DNA from: Kitasatospora mediocidica KCTC 9733
Lineage (GTDB): Bacteria > Actinomycetota > Actinomycetes > Streptomycetales > Streptomycetaceae
Assembly (NCBI RefSeq): GCF_000744225.1
Contig: NZ_JQLN01000001.1
Location: 620,001-684,000, forward strand
Length of the DNA stretch: 64,000 nucleotides
Direction: 5' to 3'
Below are positions 42,387 to 53,600 of the stretch, piece after piece. Every line of letters begins with the position of its first letter. Position 1 is the stretch's first letter. The translations under genes were made by a program, and so were the position numbers. The notes under the pieces are model-generated. The model searched no databases. It had not been told where the DNA came from and saw only the letters and a program-made list of their open reading frames with translations.

Positions 42387-43730
42387 CTACTGGCCGTTGG
42401 TCACCCGCAGGATGCGCGCCTCGGCGCGCTCCTTGCGGTCGTGCTCGTCCAGCTGCGGGTACGACGGGCAGCCGAAGACCCGCTGGAACGGCGCGAAGGT
42501 GTCCCACTCCGGGCGCCGGCGCATCTCCTGCGCGACCGCGTTGTGCTCGCTCCAGAAGTCGCCGCCGATCAGGCGGATCAGGTAGCGCTCCAGCGCGTCG
42601 CGCGAGGTGGTGCGCCCGGCGTCGGCGGCCACCGAGACCAACTCGCCGTCGTAGAAGGCGTGGATGAGCCGGATGTAGGTGTCGTAGCCGGTCTTGAAGT
42701 AGTTCGAGTACTCGCCGATGAGCCGGTCGGCGTCCGCCGGGTCGTTCAGCGCCGCGCCGATCGTCTCAGCGGCGCGGGTGGCGGTGGCCGTCGCGACGAG
42801 CACCCCGCCGGAGAACATCGGGTCGCCGAAGCAGCCCGCGTCGCCGACCATCACCCAGCCGGGGCCGGTGACGGTGTCGGCGTGGTAGCAGTAGTCGGTC
42901 TCGATCTTGAGGTCCATGCTCGGGCGGGTGCCGGTCAGCCGCGCGGTGATCCGCGGCACCCGGTTCAGGTGCTCGTCGAAGACCTGCTCCGGCGTGCCCG
43001 CGCGGAACACGTCGCGCGGCATCACGGTGCCGACGCTGATGACCTCCTTGGAGATCGGGATCGCCCACACCCAGCCGTCGTCGTGCGCCCCGACCTGGAT
43101 GTCGCCCTCGGCGCCGAGGTTGTGCGTCTCGTCGAGGCCCTCGTAGTGCCGGAACACCCCGACCATCCGGAGCTTCTCCAGCGTCTTGCGGAGCCCGAAC
43201 TTGTTCGCGATCCGCCCGGACCGGCCGCTCGCGTCGATCACGTACGTCGCGCGGACCTCGCGCTCCTCGCCGTCCTTCTCGTAGCTGACGCCGACGATCC
43301 GGTCGCCCTCCATCAGCAGGTCCTTGACGCCGGTGCCGAGGTGCACCTCGGCACCCGCCGCGGCCGCCTCCTCGACGAGCATCGCGTCGAACCTGGCGCG
43401 CTCGACCTGGAAGGCGCGGTCGAAGCGCCCCTCGCCCTGCTTGGCGAAGTCCGCGCGGAAGACGCCGGAGAAGAACTTCTTCTCCGTCGGGTCGATGAAT
43501 TCGCCGCCGAACTTCGGGACGAATCCCCTGGACTCCAGGGCCTCACGCAGGCCGATCCGGTCGAAAAGGCCCATCATGTAGGGCAGCATCGACTCGCCTA
43601 TGTGGAAGCGCGGAAACTCGTCGCGCTCCAGGAGCACCACGGAATGGCCCTGCTTGGCCAGGAGATAGGCACTGACCGCGCCGGCCGGACCGCCTCCGAT
43701 GACCACCACGTCGGCCGAGTTCTTCGCCAT
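42387..43730 (-). CDS. FAD-dependent halogenase
   Basis: A 447-residue flavin halogenase. VVVIGGGPAGAVSAYLLAK binds FAD; the halogenase signature WVWAIP (WxWxIP, about residues 219-224) and the late FGDPMFSGGV (FxxPxxSxG) are both present, which separates it from plain monooxygenases. It should chlorinate an electron-rich aromatic or enol carbon with reduced flavin, chloride and oxygen. It resembles the CmlS/phenolic type rather than tryptophan halogenases. A separate flavin reductase is needed and none is seen here. It lies between the amide synthase and aminoDHQ synthase genes. Confidence 0.9.
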   Translation of the reverse strand: MAKNSADVVVIGGGPAGAVSAYLLAKQGHSVVLLERDEFPRFHIGESMLPYMMGLFDRIGLREALESRGFVPKFGGEFIDPTEKKFFSGVFRADFAKQGEGRFDRAFQVERARFDAMLVEEAAAAGAEVHLGTGVKDLLMEGDRIVGVSYEKDGEEREVRATYVIDASGRSGRIANKFGLRKTLEKLRMVGVFRHYEGLDETHNLGAEGDIQVGAHDDGWVWAIPISKEVISVGTVMPRDVFRAGTPEQVFDEHLNRVPRITARLTGTRPSMDLKIETDYCYHADTVTGPGWVMVGDAGCFGDPMFSGGVLVATATATRAAETIGAALNDPADADRLIGEYSNYFKTGYDTYIRLIHAFYDGELVSVAADAGRTTSRDALERYLIRLIGGDFWSEHNAVAQEMRRRPEWDTFAPFQRVFGCPSYPQLDEHDRKERAEARILRVTNGQ

Positions 43731-43796
43731 GGGATATCCCTTCGTGATTCTTCGTACATCGCCTGTGGATAGTGCTCTCGCGGGTGCTCTCGCGCC

Positions 43797-44576
43797 TCAG
43801 GGGAGGTCCCCGGAGACGATCGCGGCGACGAGCACGCGGTGCTCGTCGTCGTCGACGACGGTGCGCACCCGCTCGCGTCCGTCACGGACCGTCAGAAAGC
43901 GCCGGCCCTTCAGCACGGCCTGGCCGTCCTCGAACGCCCGGCCGTAGAGAACGCCCTGCATGTCGCCGTCGGGGGGAGGGGCCGGGTTCTGTCGGGCGCG
44001 GTCCTCCAGCGCCTTCCAGTCGTCCCACCGGCGGGGCAGCAGCTTGAACGTGTAGACCACGCCCCAGCGGGTCACCCGTCCGCGCCGCTGCAACGCGAAG
44101 TCACCGTCGCCCCTGTCGACCAGCCGGTACTGGCAGCCGAAGCGGCTCTGCACCGCGTCGGTGACCAGCAGCGGTTCGAGGTAGGACGGCCCCGGGTAGC
44201 CGACGTCGACCAGCCACTCGTCGCCGTCCAACGCCACCCGGACGAACATGTGCTCGATCTCGGTGCCGAAGTTCTCCCAACCCTCGGCGGTACTGGCCGC
44301 CATCAGGGAGGCGTCGTACCCCAACGCGCCGAGCAGCCGGTAGAACAGCCGGTTCAGCTGGAAGCAGGTGCCGCCCCGCCCCTCGACGACGGCCGTCTCG
44401 AACACGGCGTCCTCGTCGAGGTCGACGAGGTTGACTCCGTCGCTGAAGTCCTGGGCGGCGATGTTGTACGGGATCGCCATCAGATGCCGCCTGTGCAGCG
44501 TCCGCAGCGTCTCGATGTCCACGCGCGTCTGCCCGGCGCAACCGATGCGCCCCAGGTAGGCGTCCACGTCGAACAC
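43797..44576 (-). CDS. Ansamycin amide synthase (RifF-like, NAT fold)
   Basis: A 259-residue arylamine N-acetyltransferase-fold enzyme that releases the finished polyketide from the last carrier protein by forming the macrolactam with the AHBA amine. The triad is visible as Cys71 (GRGGTCFQLN), His109 (EIEHMFVRV) and Asp124 (EWLVDVGYPG). The GTG at 44576 follows AGAGGAG and gives the family length; a longer frame adds an unlikely charged tail. It lies 46 bases after the last PKS gene, which has no thioesterase domain, as expected. Confidence 0.93.
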   Translation of the reverse strand: MFDVDAYLGRIGCAGQTRVDIETLRTLHRRHLMAIPYNIAAQDFSDGVNLVDLDEDAVFETAVVEGRGGTCFQLNRLFYRLLGALGYDASLMAASTAEGWENFGTEIEHMFVRVALDGDEWLVDVGYPGPSYLEPLLVTDAVQSRFGCQYRLVDRGDGDFALQRRGRVTRWGVVYTFKLLPRRWDDWKALEDRARQNPAPPPDGDMQGVLYGRAFEDGQAVLKGRRFLTVRDGRERVRTVVDDDEHRVLVAAIVSGDLP

Positions 44577-44622
44577 GTCGTCATCTCCTCTCTTGTTCCG
44601 GTCTCTTGAGTGAGGCTCAGGC

Positions 44623-47600
44623 TCAGACCGAGATGGCCACGACACCCCCCGCGCCCTCGCCGAACAGGCGCTCCTGCATGTGTGCGACGATCCTCCCCGG
44701 CGTCGGGTGATCGAAAACGAAACCTGCCGAGAGCTTCGTCCCCATCAGCTCGCCCAGCCGGTTGCGCAGTTCGAGCGCCGTCAGCGAGTCGAAGCCGATC
44801 TCGAAGAGGCCCTGGTCCACGTCGATGTGGTGCGACGCGCTGTAGCCGAGCACGACCGCCACCTGCGCGCGGACCACGTCCAGCAGGACCGCCGTGCGCT
44901 CGGCGGCGGGCAGCCCGGCCAGCCGCTCGGCAAGCACGCGCCGCTCGTCACCGGAGACCGCGGCCCGCGCCAGCTGCCGGGTCGCGCGCACCAACCCGCG
45001 CAGCAGCGGCGGCGCCTCACGGCCGGCCGCGGCGTCGGCGCGCAGCGCGCGCAGGTCCAGCTTGGCCGGCACGAGCAGCGTCCGGCCGCTGCGCAGCGCG
45101 GTGTCGAACAGCTCCATGCCCTCGGCGGGCGTCATCCCGAGCAGACCGCCGCGCCGGTTCAACCGGCTGCGGGTGAGGTCGTCGGTGTTGGCCGCCATAC
45201 CGCTGGCCTGCTCCCAGAGACCCCAGGCCAGCGACAGCGCCGGCAGGCCGGACGCCCGGCGCCGGGCCATCAGCCCGTCCATGAACGCGTTGGCCGCCGC
45301 GTAGGCGCCCGTGCCCGCGCCCAGGAACACCGCCGAGACCGAGGAGTAGACCACGAACGCGTCCAACTCCGGTGCCAACTTGCGGGTCAGCTCGTCCAGA
45401 TGCCGGGTCGCGGTCACCTTCGCCGCGAACACCCGCTCCAGCCGCTCCCGGTCGACCTCGCCGATCACGCCCGCGTCGAAGAGGCCGGCGGCGTGCAGCA
45501 CGGCGGTCAGCCGGCGGCCGTCGCGCTGCACGGCGGTCAGCAGGTCGGCCACCGCGTCCCGGTCGGTCACGTCGCAGGCGGGCACCGTCACCGACTCGGC
45601 CCCCAGCTCACCCAGCTCGGCCACCAACTCCCGGACGCCCTCGGTGTCGAGACCGCGCCGGCCGACCAGCACCAGGTGGCGGATGCCGTGCCGGGTGACC
45701 AGGTGGCGGGCCAGCACCGCGCCCAGCGAACCCGTACCACCGGTGATCAGCACCGCCCCCTCCCGGTCCAAGACCGGCTCCGCCCGGTCGGCGGCGGAGG
45801 CCCGCGCCAGCCGTGGCACGTACAACGCCGAACCGCGCACCGCCACTTGCGGCTCACCGACGGCCAACACCGCACCGAGCACCGCGTCCCAGTCACCCTC
45901 CACGCCGGGATCCAGGTCCAGCAGGACGATCCGGTCCGGGTTCTCCGCCTGCGCCGCACGGACCAGACCCCAGACCGCCGCACCCGCCGGATCCGTCACC
46001 GTCTCCTCGCCGCCCGCGGGCACCGCACCCCGCGTCGCCACCACCAACCGGGTCTCCTCCAACCCGGCACCGGCCAGCCAGGTCTGGACGACCTCCAGCA
46101 CCCGGTCCGCGACGTCCAGCGCGGTGTCCGCGTCGCCGCCGGTGACCGCCTCCATGATCGCGGTCTGCGGGACGGCCGCCCCGGACAGCGCGTCCTCCGC
46201 GAGCGTCGCCACCTCCTCGGCGGTGGACAGCCGCAGCCAGGACGGCGCTGCGGCCCGCTCGGTGCGCAGCACCTGCGTCCACTCCACCTCGAACAGCGAG
46301 TCACCGCCCGGGCGGCCGGCCGCCGCGCCCAACTGCTCGGCGGACACCGGGCGGAACACCAGGGAGTCCGCCGTCAGGACCGGGCCGCCGGCCTCGTCGA
46401 CGGCCTCCAGCGCGAGGGCGTCCGGCGCCGGCTGGGTGACCCGCACCCGCAGCGAGGAGGCGCCCGCGGCGTGCAGGACCAGGCCGTTCCAGGCGAACGG
46501 CAGCATCGTGCGGTCGTCGCCCGTGCTCAGGAACGCCTTCGCGTGCAGGGCCGCGTCCAGCAGCGCCGGATGGATGCCGAACCCGGCGGCGCTGCCCTGC
46601 TGGTCCTCGGGCAAGGCGATCTCGGCGAAGACCTCGTCACCGCGCCGCCAGGCCGCCCGCAGGCCGCGGAACACCGGCCCGTAGACGTAGTTGTGCTCCA
46701 GCAGGCCGGCGTAGAACTCCGCGGGGCCGATCTCCACCGGCTCCGCGCCGGGCGGCGGCCAGGCGGTGAAGTCGAACCCGGGCCCGGCGGTGGCTGTGGC
46801 CGTGGGTGTGAGGGTGCCGGTGGCGTGGCGGGTCCAGGGCTCGCCGACGGCGTCCTCGCGGGTCGAGTAGACGGCGACCGTGCGGGCGCCGCTCTCCTCG
46901 GAGCCGCCGACGGTGACCTGCACCCGGACGCCGCCCTGCTCGGGCAGGATCAGCGGGGCCTCGATCACCAGCTCGTCGAGCGTGCCGCAGCCGACCTCGT
47001 CGCCTGCCCGCACCGCCAGCTCCACCAGACCGGTTCCGGGCACCAGGACCACGTCGCCGACGGCGTGGTCGGCCAGCCAGGGGTGCGTGCGCAGCGACAG
47101 TCGCGCGGTGCACAGCACCCCGCCCGTCTCCGGCACCTCCACCACCGCGCTCAGCAGCGGATGGTCGACCCCTGCCAGGCCCAGGGAGGACGCGTCGGTG
47201 GCCGCCGCGGTCATCGGGAGCCAGTAGTGCTGGTGGTCGAAGGCGTAGGTCGGCAGGTCGACGCGGGTGCGGTCGGCGCCGCTGGGCAGGACGCCGGTCC
47301 AGTCCACGGCCACGCCGTGGACGAAGAGTTCGGCCATCGAGGTCAGCAGACGACGGGGGCCGCCTTCGTCGCGGCGCAGTGTCCCGGTCACCAGGGCATC
47401 GGCCTGGGCCTCGTCGGCGATCTCGTTGATCGGCTGGACGAGGACCGGGTGGGCGCTGGCCTCGACGAAGACCGTGTGACCCTCGCTCAGCAGCGACGCC
47501 ACCGCCGGTCCGAACCGCACCTGGCCGCGCAGGTTGCGATACCAGTACCCGCCGTCCAGCACCCCGGGCTCGGCGACCCACTCACTCGTCACGGTGGAGA

Positions 47601-50600
47601 AGAACGGCACCAGCGGCGCCTGGCTGCGGATGTCCGCGAACGCCTCCGCCAACGTCTCCTCGATCGCCTCCACATGCCGGGAGTGCGAGGCGTAGTCCAC
47701 CGCCACCCGGCGCACCCGGACACCGTCCGCCGCCAGGACGTCCAGGGCCTCGTCGAGGGCCTCGGCGTCACCGGCGATGACGACGGAGGCCGGGCCGTTG
47801 ACGGCCGCGACCTCGACGCGGTCCGCCCAGCGCTCCAGGCGCTTGACGGCGTCCGTCTCGGAGAGCGCCACCGACGCCATACCGCCGCGTCCCGCGAGGC
47901 TCCCGGCGATCACCCGGCTGCGCACCGCCACGATGCGGGCGGCGTCCTCCAACGAGAGCGCGCCCGAGACGCAGGCCGCCGCAATCTCGCCCTGCGAGTG
48001 GCCCAGGACCGCGTCCGGGATCACACCTACCGACGCCCAGACGGCGGCCAGACCGACCATCACGGCGAAACTCGCGGGCTGGAGTACGTCCACGCGCTCC
48101 AGCAGCTCGGCCGGGGCCTCACCGCGCAGCACGTCTTCCAGCGACCAGTCCACCCACGGGCCGAGGGCCCGGGCGCACTGCGCGACCCGCTCCGCGAACA
48201 CCGGTGAGGAGTCCAGCAGTTCACGGCCCATGCCGACCCACTGCGAACCCTGCCCCGGGAAGACCAGCACCGTCCGGCCCGGGCCGGACACGCTGCCCGA
48301 CAACACCCCCGGAGCGGAGTCGCCTTGTGCCAGCGCGGCCAACCCCGCCAACGCCTCCTCCGTCGAGCCGGCCACCACCACCGCGCGCTCACCGAGCAGC
48401 GCGCGCCGGGAGACCAGCGCGTTCGCCATGCCGGTCAGCGACACCGGCTGCCCGGCGTCGAGGACGGAGACCAGCCGCGCGGCCTGGCCCGCCAGCGATC
48501 CGGCGCTCTTCGCCGACACCACCAGCGGCACCACACCGTCGGATGCGGCCACCGGCGCGGGCTCCTCCGGGGGCGCCTGCTCAAGGATCACGTGCGCGTT
48601 GGTCCCGCTCAGCCCGAACGAGGAGACGCCCGCCCGGCGGGGGCGGTCGGTCTCCGGCCACGCCCGCGCCTCGGTCAGCAGCTCGACGGCGCCCGCCGTC
48701 CAGTCCACCTGGGACGACGGCGCATCCACGTGCAGGGTCGCGGGCATCACGCCGTGCCGCAGCGCCTGCACCATCTTGATCACACCCGAGACACCCGCCG
48801 CCGCCTGGGCGTGGCCGATGTTCGACTTCAACGAGCCCAGCCAGAGCGGGTGTTGCGGGTCACGGCCCCGGCCGTAGGTGGCCAGCAGCGCCTGTGCCTC
48901 GATCGGGTCACCCAGCACCGTCCCGGTGCCGTGCCCCTCCACCAGGTCGACGTCGGCGGTCGACAGTCCGGCCGCCGCCAGGGCCTTGCGGATCACTCGC
49001 TGCTGCGACGGGCCGTTGGGCGCCGTCAGGCCGTTGGACGCGCCGTCCTGGTTCACCGCCGAGCCGCGCAGGACCGCCAGCACCTGGTGCCCGTTGCGCC
49101 GCGCCTCGGACAGCCGCTCCAGCACCACGACGCCCGCGCCCTCGGCCCAGCCCGTGCCGTCGGCCGCGTCCGCGTACGACTTGCACCGCCCGTCCGTGGC
49201 CAGCGCCTTCTGCCGCGAGAACTCCATGAACATGCTCGGGCTGGACATCACCGTCGAGCCGCCGGCCAGCGCCAGCGAGCACTCTCCCTGGCGCAGCGCC
49301 TGCGCGGCCAGGTGGATCGCCACCAGCGAGGACGAACAGGCCGTGTCGACCGTCACCGCCGGTCCCTCGAAGCCGAACACATAGGACACCCGGCCCGACG
49401 CCACACTCGCGCCCGCGCCGGTCAGGGCGAAGCCGCCCAGCTCCGCCGGGACGTTGCCGCCCGCGTAGTAGTCGACGCCCATGATGCCGTTGAACACCCC
49501 GACATCGGTGCCCTTCAGCGTGCCCGGGTCGATGCCGGCCCGCTCCATGGCCTCCCAGGAGGTCTCAAGCAGCAGCCGCTGCTGCGGGTCCATCGCCAGC
49601 GCCTCACGCGGCGAGATCCCGAAGAAGACCGGGTCGAACAGGGGTGCCTCGTGCAGGAACCCGCCCTGGCTGACGTAGGAGGTGCCCTCGCTCTCGGGGT
49701 CGGCGTCGAACAGGCCGTCCACGTCCCAGCCCCGGTCGGAGGGGAAGAACGACACGCCGTCCCGCCCCTCGATGACCAGCTGCCACAGGTCCTCCGGGGT
49801 GGCCACGCCGCCCGGCAGGCGGCAGGCCATGCCGACGATCGCCACCGGGTCGGCCGGGTCGTGGACGGCCGTCGTGGGAACCACCGGGCCCGCCGCGACC
49901 GCCGTCCCGTCGAACTCGCCGAGCAGGTAGCGGGCCAGGGCGAGCGGGGTCGGGTAGTCGAACACCGCCGTGGCGGGCAGGTTGAGGCCGGTGGCCTCGC
50001 GCAGGCGGTTGCGCAGCTCGACGGAGGTGAGCGAGTCGAAGCCGGCGTCCTTGAACGCCCGTTCCGCCACGACGTTCGCCGCGCCCGCGTGGCCGAGCAC
50101 CGAGGCGACGTGCGTACGGACCAGGCCCAGCAGCAGCGCCTCCTGCTCGGCCGCCGCCAGCCCGGCCAGCCTGCCGGCCAGCCCGCTGCCCCCGCCGCCC
50201 GCGACGGCCCGCGCCAACTGCCGCCCCGGGCGCACCAGTCCGAGCAGCAGCGGCGGCACCCCGGCGCCGGCCGTGGCGGCCGCGCGCAGGGCCCGCAGGT
50301 CGAGCTTGACCAGGACGAGCAGCGCCCGGTCGGCGGACAGCGCGGCGTCGAAGAGCTCCATGCCCTCCGCCGCCGTCAGCGGCTGGGCACCGCCACGCCG
50401 GTTCATCCGGCTGCGGGACAGGTCGTCCAGGTCGGCGCCCATGCCCTCGGCCTGCTCCCACGGGCCCCAGGCCAGCGACAGCGCGGGCAGGCCGTCCGCC
50501 CGGCGCCGGGCCATCAGCCCGTCCATGAACGCGTTCGCGGCTGCGTAACTGCCCGTGCCCGCACCCAGGAACACCGCCGAGACCGACGAGTAGGTGATGA

Positions 50601-53600
50601 ACGCGTCGAGGTCCGGGGCGAGTTCGCGGGTGAGCTCGTCCAGGTGCAGCGTCGCGGTCACCTTCGGCGCGAAGACGCGCTCCAGCCGGACCGGGTCCAC
50701 CTCGCCGACCACACCGCCGTCGAAGACACCCGCCGCGTGGACCACGGCGGTCAGCCGGCGGCCGTCGCGCCGCACGGTGGTCAGCAGGTCGGCCACCGCG
50801 TCCCGGTCGGTCACGTCGCAGGACGGCACCGTCACCGACTCGGCCCCCAGCTCACCCAGCTCGGCCACCAACTCCCGGGCACCCTCGGCCTCCAGGCCGC
50901 GCCGACTGGTCAGCACGAGGTGGCGGATGCCGTGCTCGGTGACCAGGTGGCGGGCCAGCACCGCGCCCAGCGAACCCGTACCACCGGTGATCAGCACCGC
51001 CCCCTCCCGGTCCAGCACCGGCTGCTCCGCCCGGTCGGCGGCGGAGGCCCGCGCCAGCCGTGGCACGTACAACGCCGAACCGCGCACGGCTACTTGCGGC
51101 TCACCGACGGCCAACACCGCACCGAGCACCGCGTCCCAGTCACCCTCCACGCCGGGATCCAGGTCCAGCAGGACGATCCGGTCCGGGTTCTCCGCCTGCG
51201 CCGCACGGACCAGACCCCAGACCGCCGCACCCGCCGGATCCGTCACCGTCTCCTCGCCGCCCGCAGGCACCGCACCCCGCGTCGCCACCACCAGTCGGGA
51301 GTCCGCCAACCCGGCACCGGCCAACCAGGTCTGGACGACCTCCAGCACCCGCTGGGCCAGGGCTAGGGGGGTGTCGCCATCACCGCTGGTGACGGCCGCC
51401 AGCACCACGGCCGCCGGTGCTTCGGCGGCCTGGAACATCGCTGCCACGTCTTCCGGGCCCTCGATCCGGGTCCAGGACGGGGTCGTCCCGGCCGACTGTC
51501 CGACGGCGGCGGCCAGTTCGGTCCAGTCCACCCGGAACAGCGCGTCGGTGCCCGGCGTACCGGCCGCCGCCTCCAACTGCTCGGCGGAGACGGCCCGCGA
51601 GACCAGCGAGTCCAGCGTCAGGACGAGCCCGCCGGCGTCGTCGACCGCCTCCAGCGAGAGCGCGTCCGGCGCCGGCTGCGCGACCCGCACCCGGACCGAC
51701 GAGGCACCCGCCGCGTGCAGGACCAGGCCGTTCCAGGCGAACGGCAGCCGCACCACCGGCGCCTCGTCCGTCGCGGCGCCGCTCAGCGCGGCCGCCGCGT
51801 CCAGCATGCTGGAGTGCAGGGCGGCGTCGAGCAGGCCGGGGTGGATGCCGAACCGGGCCGCGCTGCCCTGGTGGTCCTCGGGAAGGGCGACCTCGGCGAA
51901 GATCTCCGCGCCGCGCCGCCAGACCGCGCGCACGCACTGGAACGACGGGCCGTACGCATAGCCCGCACGGGCGAGCAGGTCATAGCCACCGGTGATGTCC
52001 ACCGACTGCGCGCCGGGCGGGGGCCAGGCCGTGAAGTCGAACTCCGGCTCGGCGCTGCCGGCCGTGGTCGGCAGCAACGTGCCGGTGGCGTGCCGGGTCC
52101 AGCCGTCCTCGGCGGTGGCGTCCTCGCGGGCGGAGTAGATGGCGACGGTGCGAGCACCGCTCTCGTCCGGGCCGCCGACGGCGACCTGCACGCGGACGCC
52201 GCCGTGGTCGGGCACCACCAACGGCGCCTCGATGACCAGTTCGTCGAGGGTGCCGCAACCGACCTCATCGCCCGCCCGCACGGCCAGTTCCACCAGTCCG
52301 GTGCCGGGCACCAGGACGACGCCGCCGACGGCGTGATCCGCCAGCCAGGCGTGCGTGCGCAGGGAGAGCCGGGAGGTGAAGACCAGCCCGTCGGACTGCG
52401 GCAACTGGAGGACCGCACCGAGCAGCGGGTGATCGGCCTTGCCCTGCCCGAGCGAGGCCGCGTCGGTGGACGGGTTGCTCGGCAGCCAGTAGTGCTGGTG
52501 GTCGAAGGCGTAGGTCGGCAGGTCCAGATGGGTGCCGCCGGTGCCGGTGGGCAGGGTCTTCACCCAGTCCACCTCCACACCCCGGACGAAGAGTTCGGCG
52601 ACCGAGGCCAGCACGGTCTGTGGTTCCGGACGGCCGTCGCGCAGCGCGGCGACGCAGACCGCAGCCTCACCCGCCGACTCCGCCACCACCGCGCTCAGTG
52701 CCGCGCCCGGGCCCAACTCCACGAAGAGCGTGCCGCCCAGCGCAGCCGCTGCCGTGCCGATCCCGTCGGCGAACCGCACCGGACGCCGCACGTGCTCCAA
52801 CCAGTACGCCGGATCGGCAAGTTGGCCAGGTTCCGCGACGCGGCCGGTGACGTTGGAGACGACCGGAACCTCCGGATCCCGCCAAGTCACCCCCGCCAGC
52901 ACGGCCGCGAACTCCGCAAGCATCGGCTCCATCAACGCCGAATGGAACGCGTGCGAGACCGTCAGCCGCTTGACCTTACGGCCCTGTTCCTTCAGCGTCT
53001 CGGCCGCCTTCAGGACGGCCGCCTCGTCGCCGGAGAGCACCACCGACGACGGCCCGTTCACCGCCGCCAGATCCACCCCAGCACCGAGCAGCTCCGCGAC
53101 CTCGGCCTCCGTCGCGGCCACCGCCACCATCGCACCACCCGACGGCAACCCCTCCATCAACCGGCCCCGGGCCGCCACCACCGCCGCCGCATCCTCCAAC
53201 GACAACACACCCGCCACATGCGCCGCCGTCAGCTCACCGATCGAATGACCCATCACCGCATCCGGACGCACCCCCCACGACTCCACCAGGCGGAACAACG
53301 CCGTCTCCACCGCGAACAACCCCGCCTGCGTGAACACCGTCCGATCCAGCAACCCCCCACCGGCCGTGCCGAAGACGACATCCCTGACCGAGTGCTCCAC
53401 CCGACCCGCCAACTGCGCGTCCAGCGCCGCGCACACGCCCTCGAAGGCCTCGGCGAACACCGGATACCGCTCGGCCAACTCCCGTCCCATACCGACCCGC
53501 TGCGAACCCTGCCCCGGGAAGACGAGGACCAGCTTTCCCGGACCGCCGGCCGGCGAAGCACTGCCGGTCACCACGCCGGGCGCGGATTCACCGCGCGCCA

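Noticed and set aside
44623..44800. Search for a thioesterase domain at the end of the last PKS
   Set aside because: The protein ends about 50 residues after the carrier-protein serine; release is assigned to the separate amide synthase.
44680..51366. Very long plus-strand open frames opposite the PKS genes
   Set aside because: They are repetitive Arg/His/Gln/Gly-rich translations antisense to intact PKS domains, and are a side effect of GC-biased codons.
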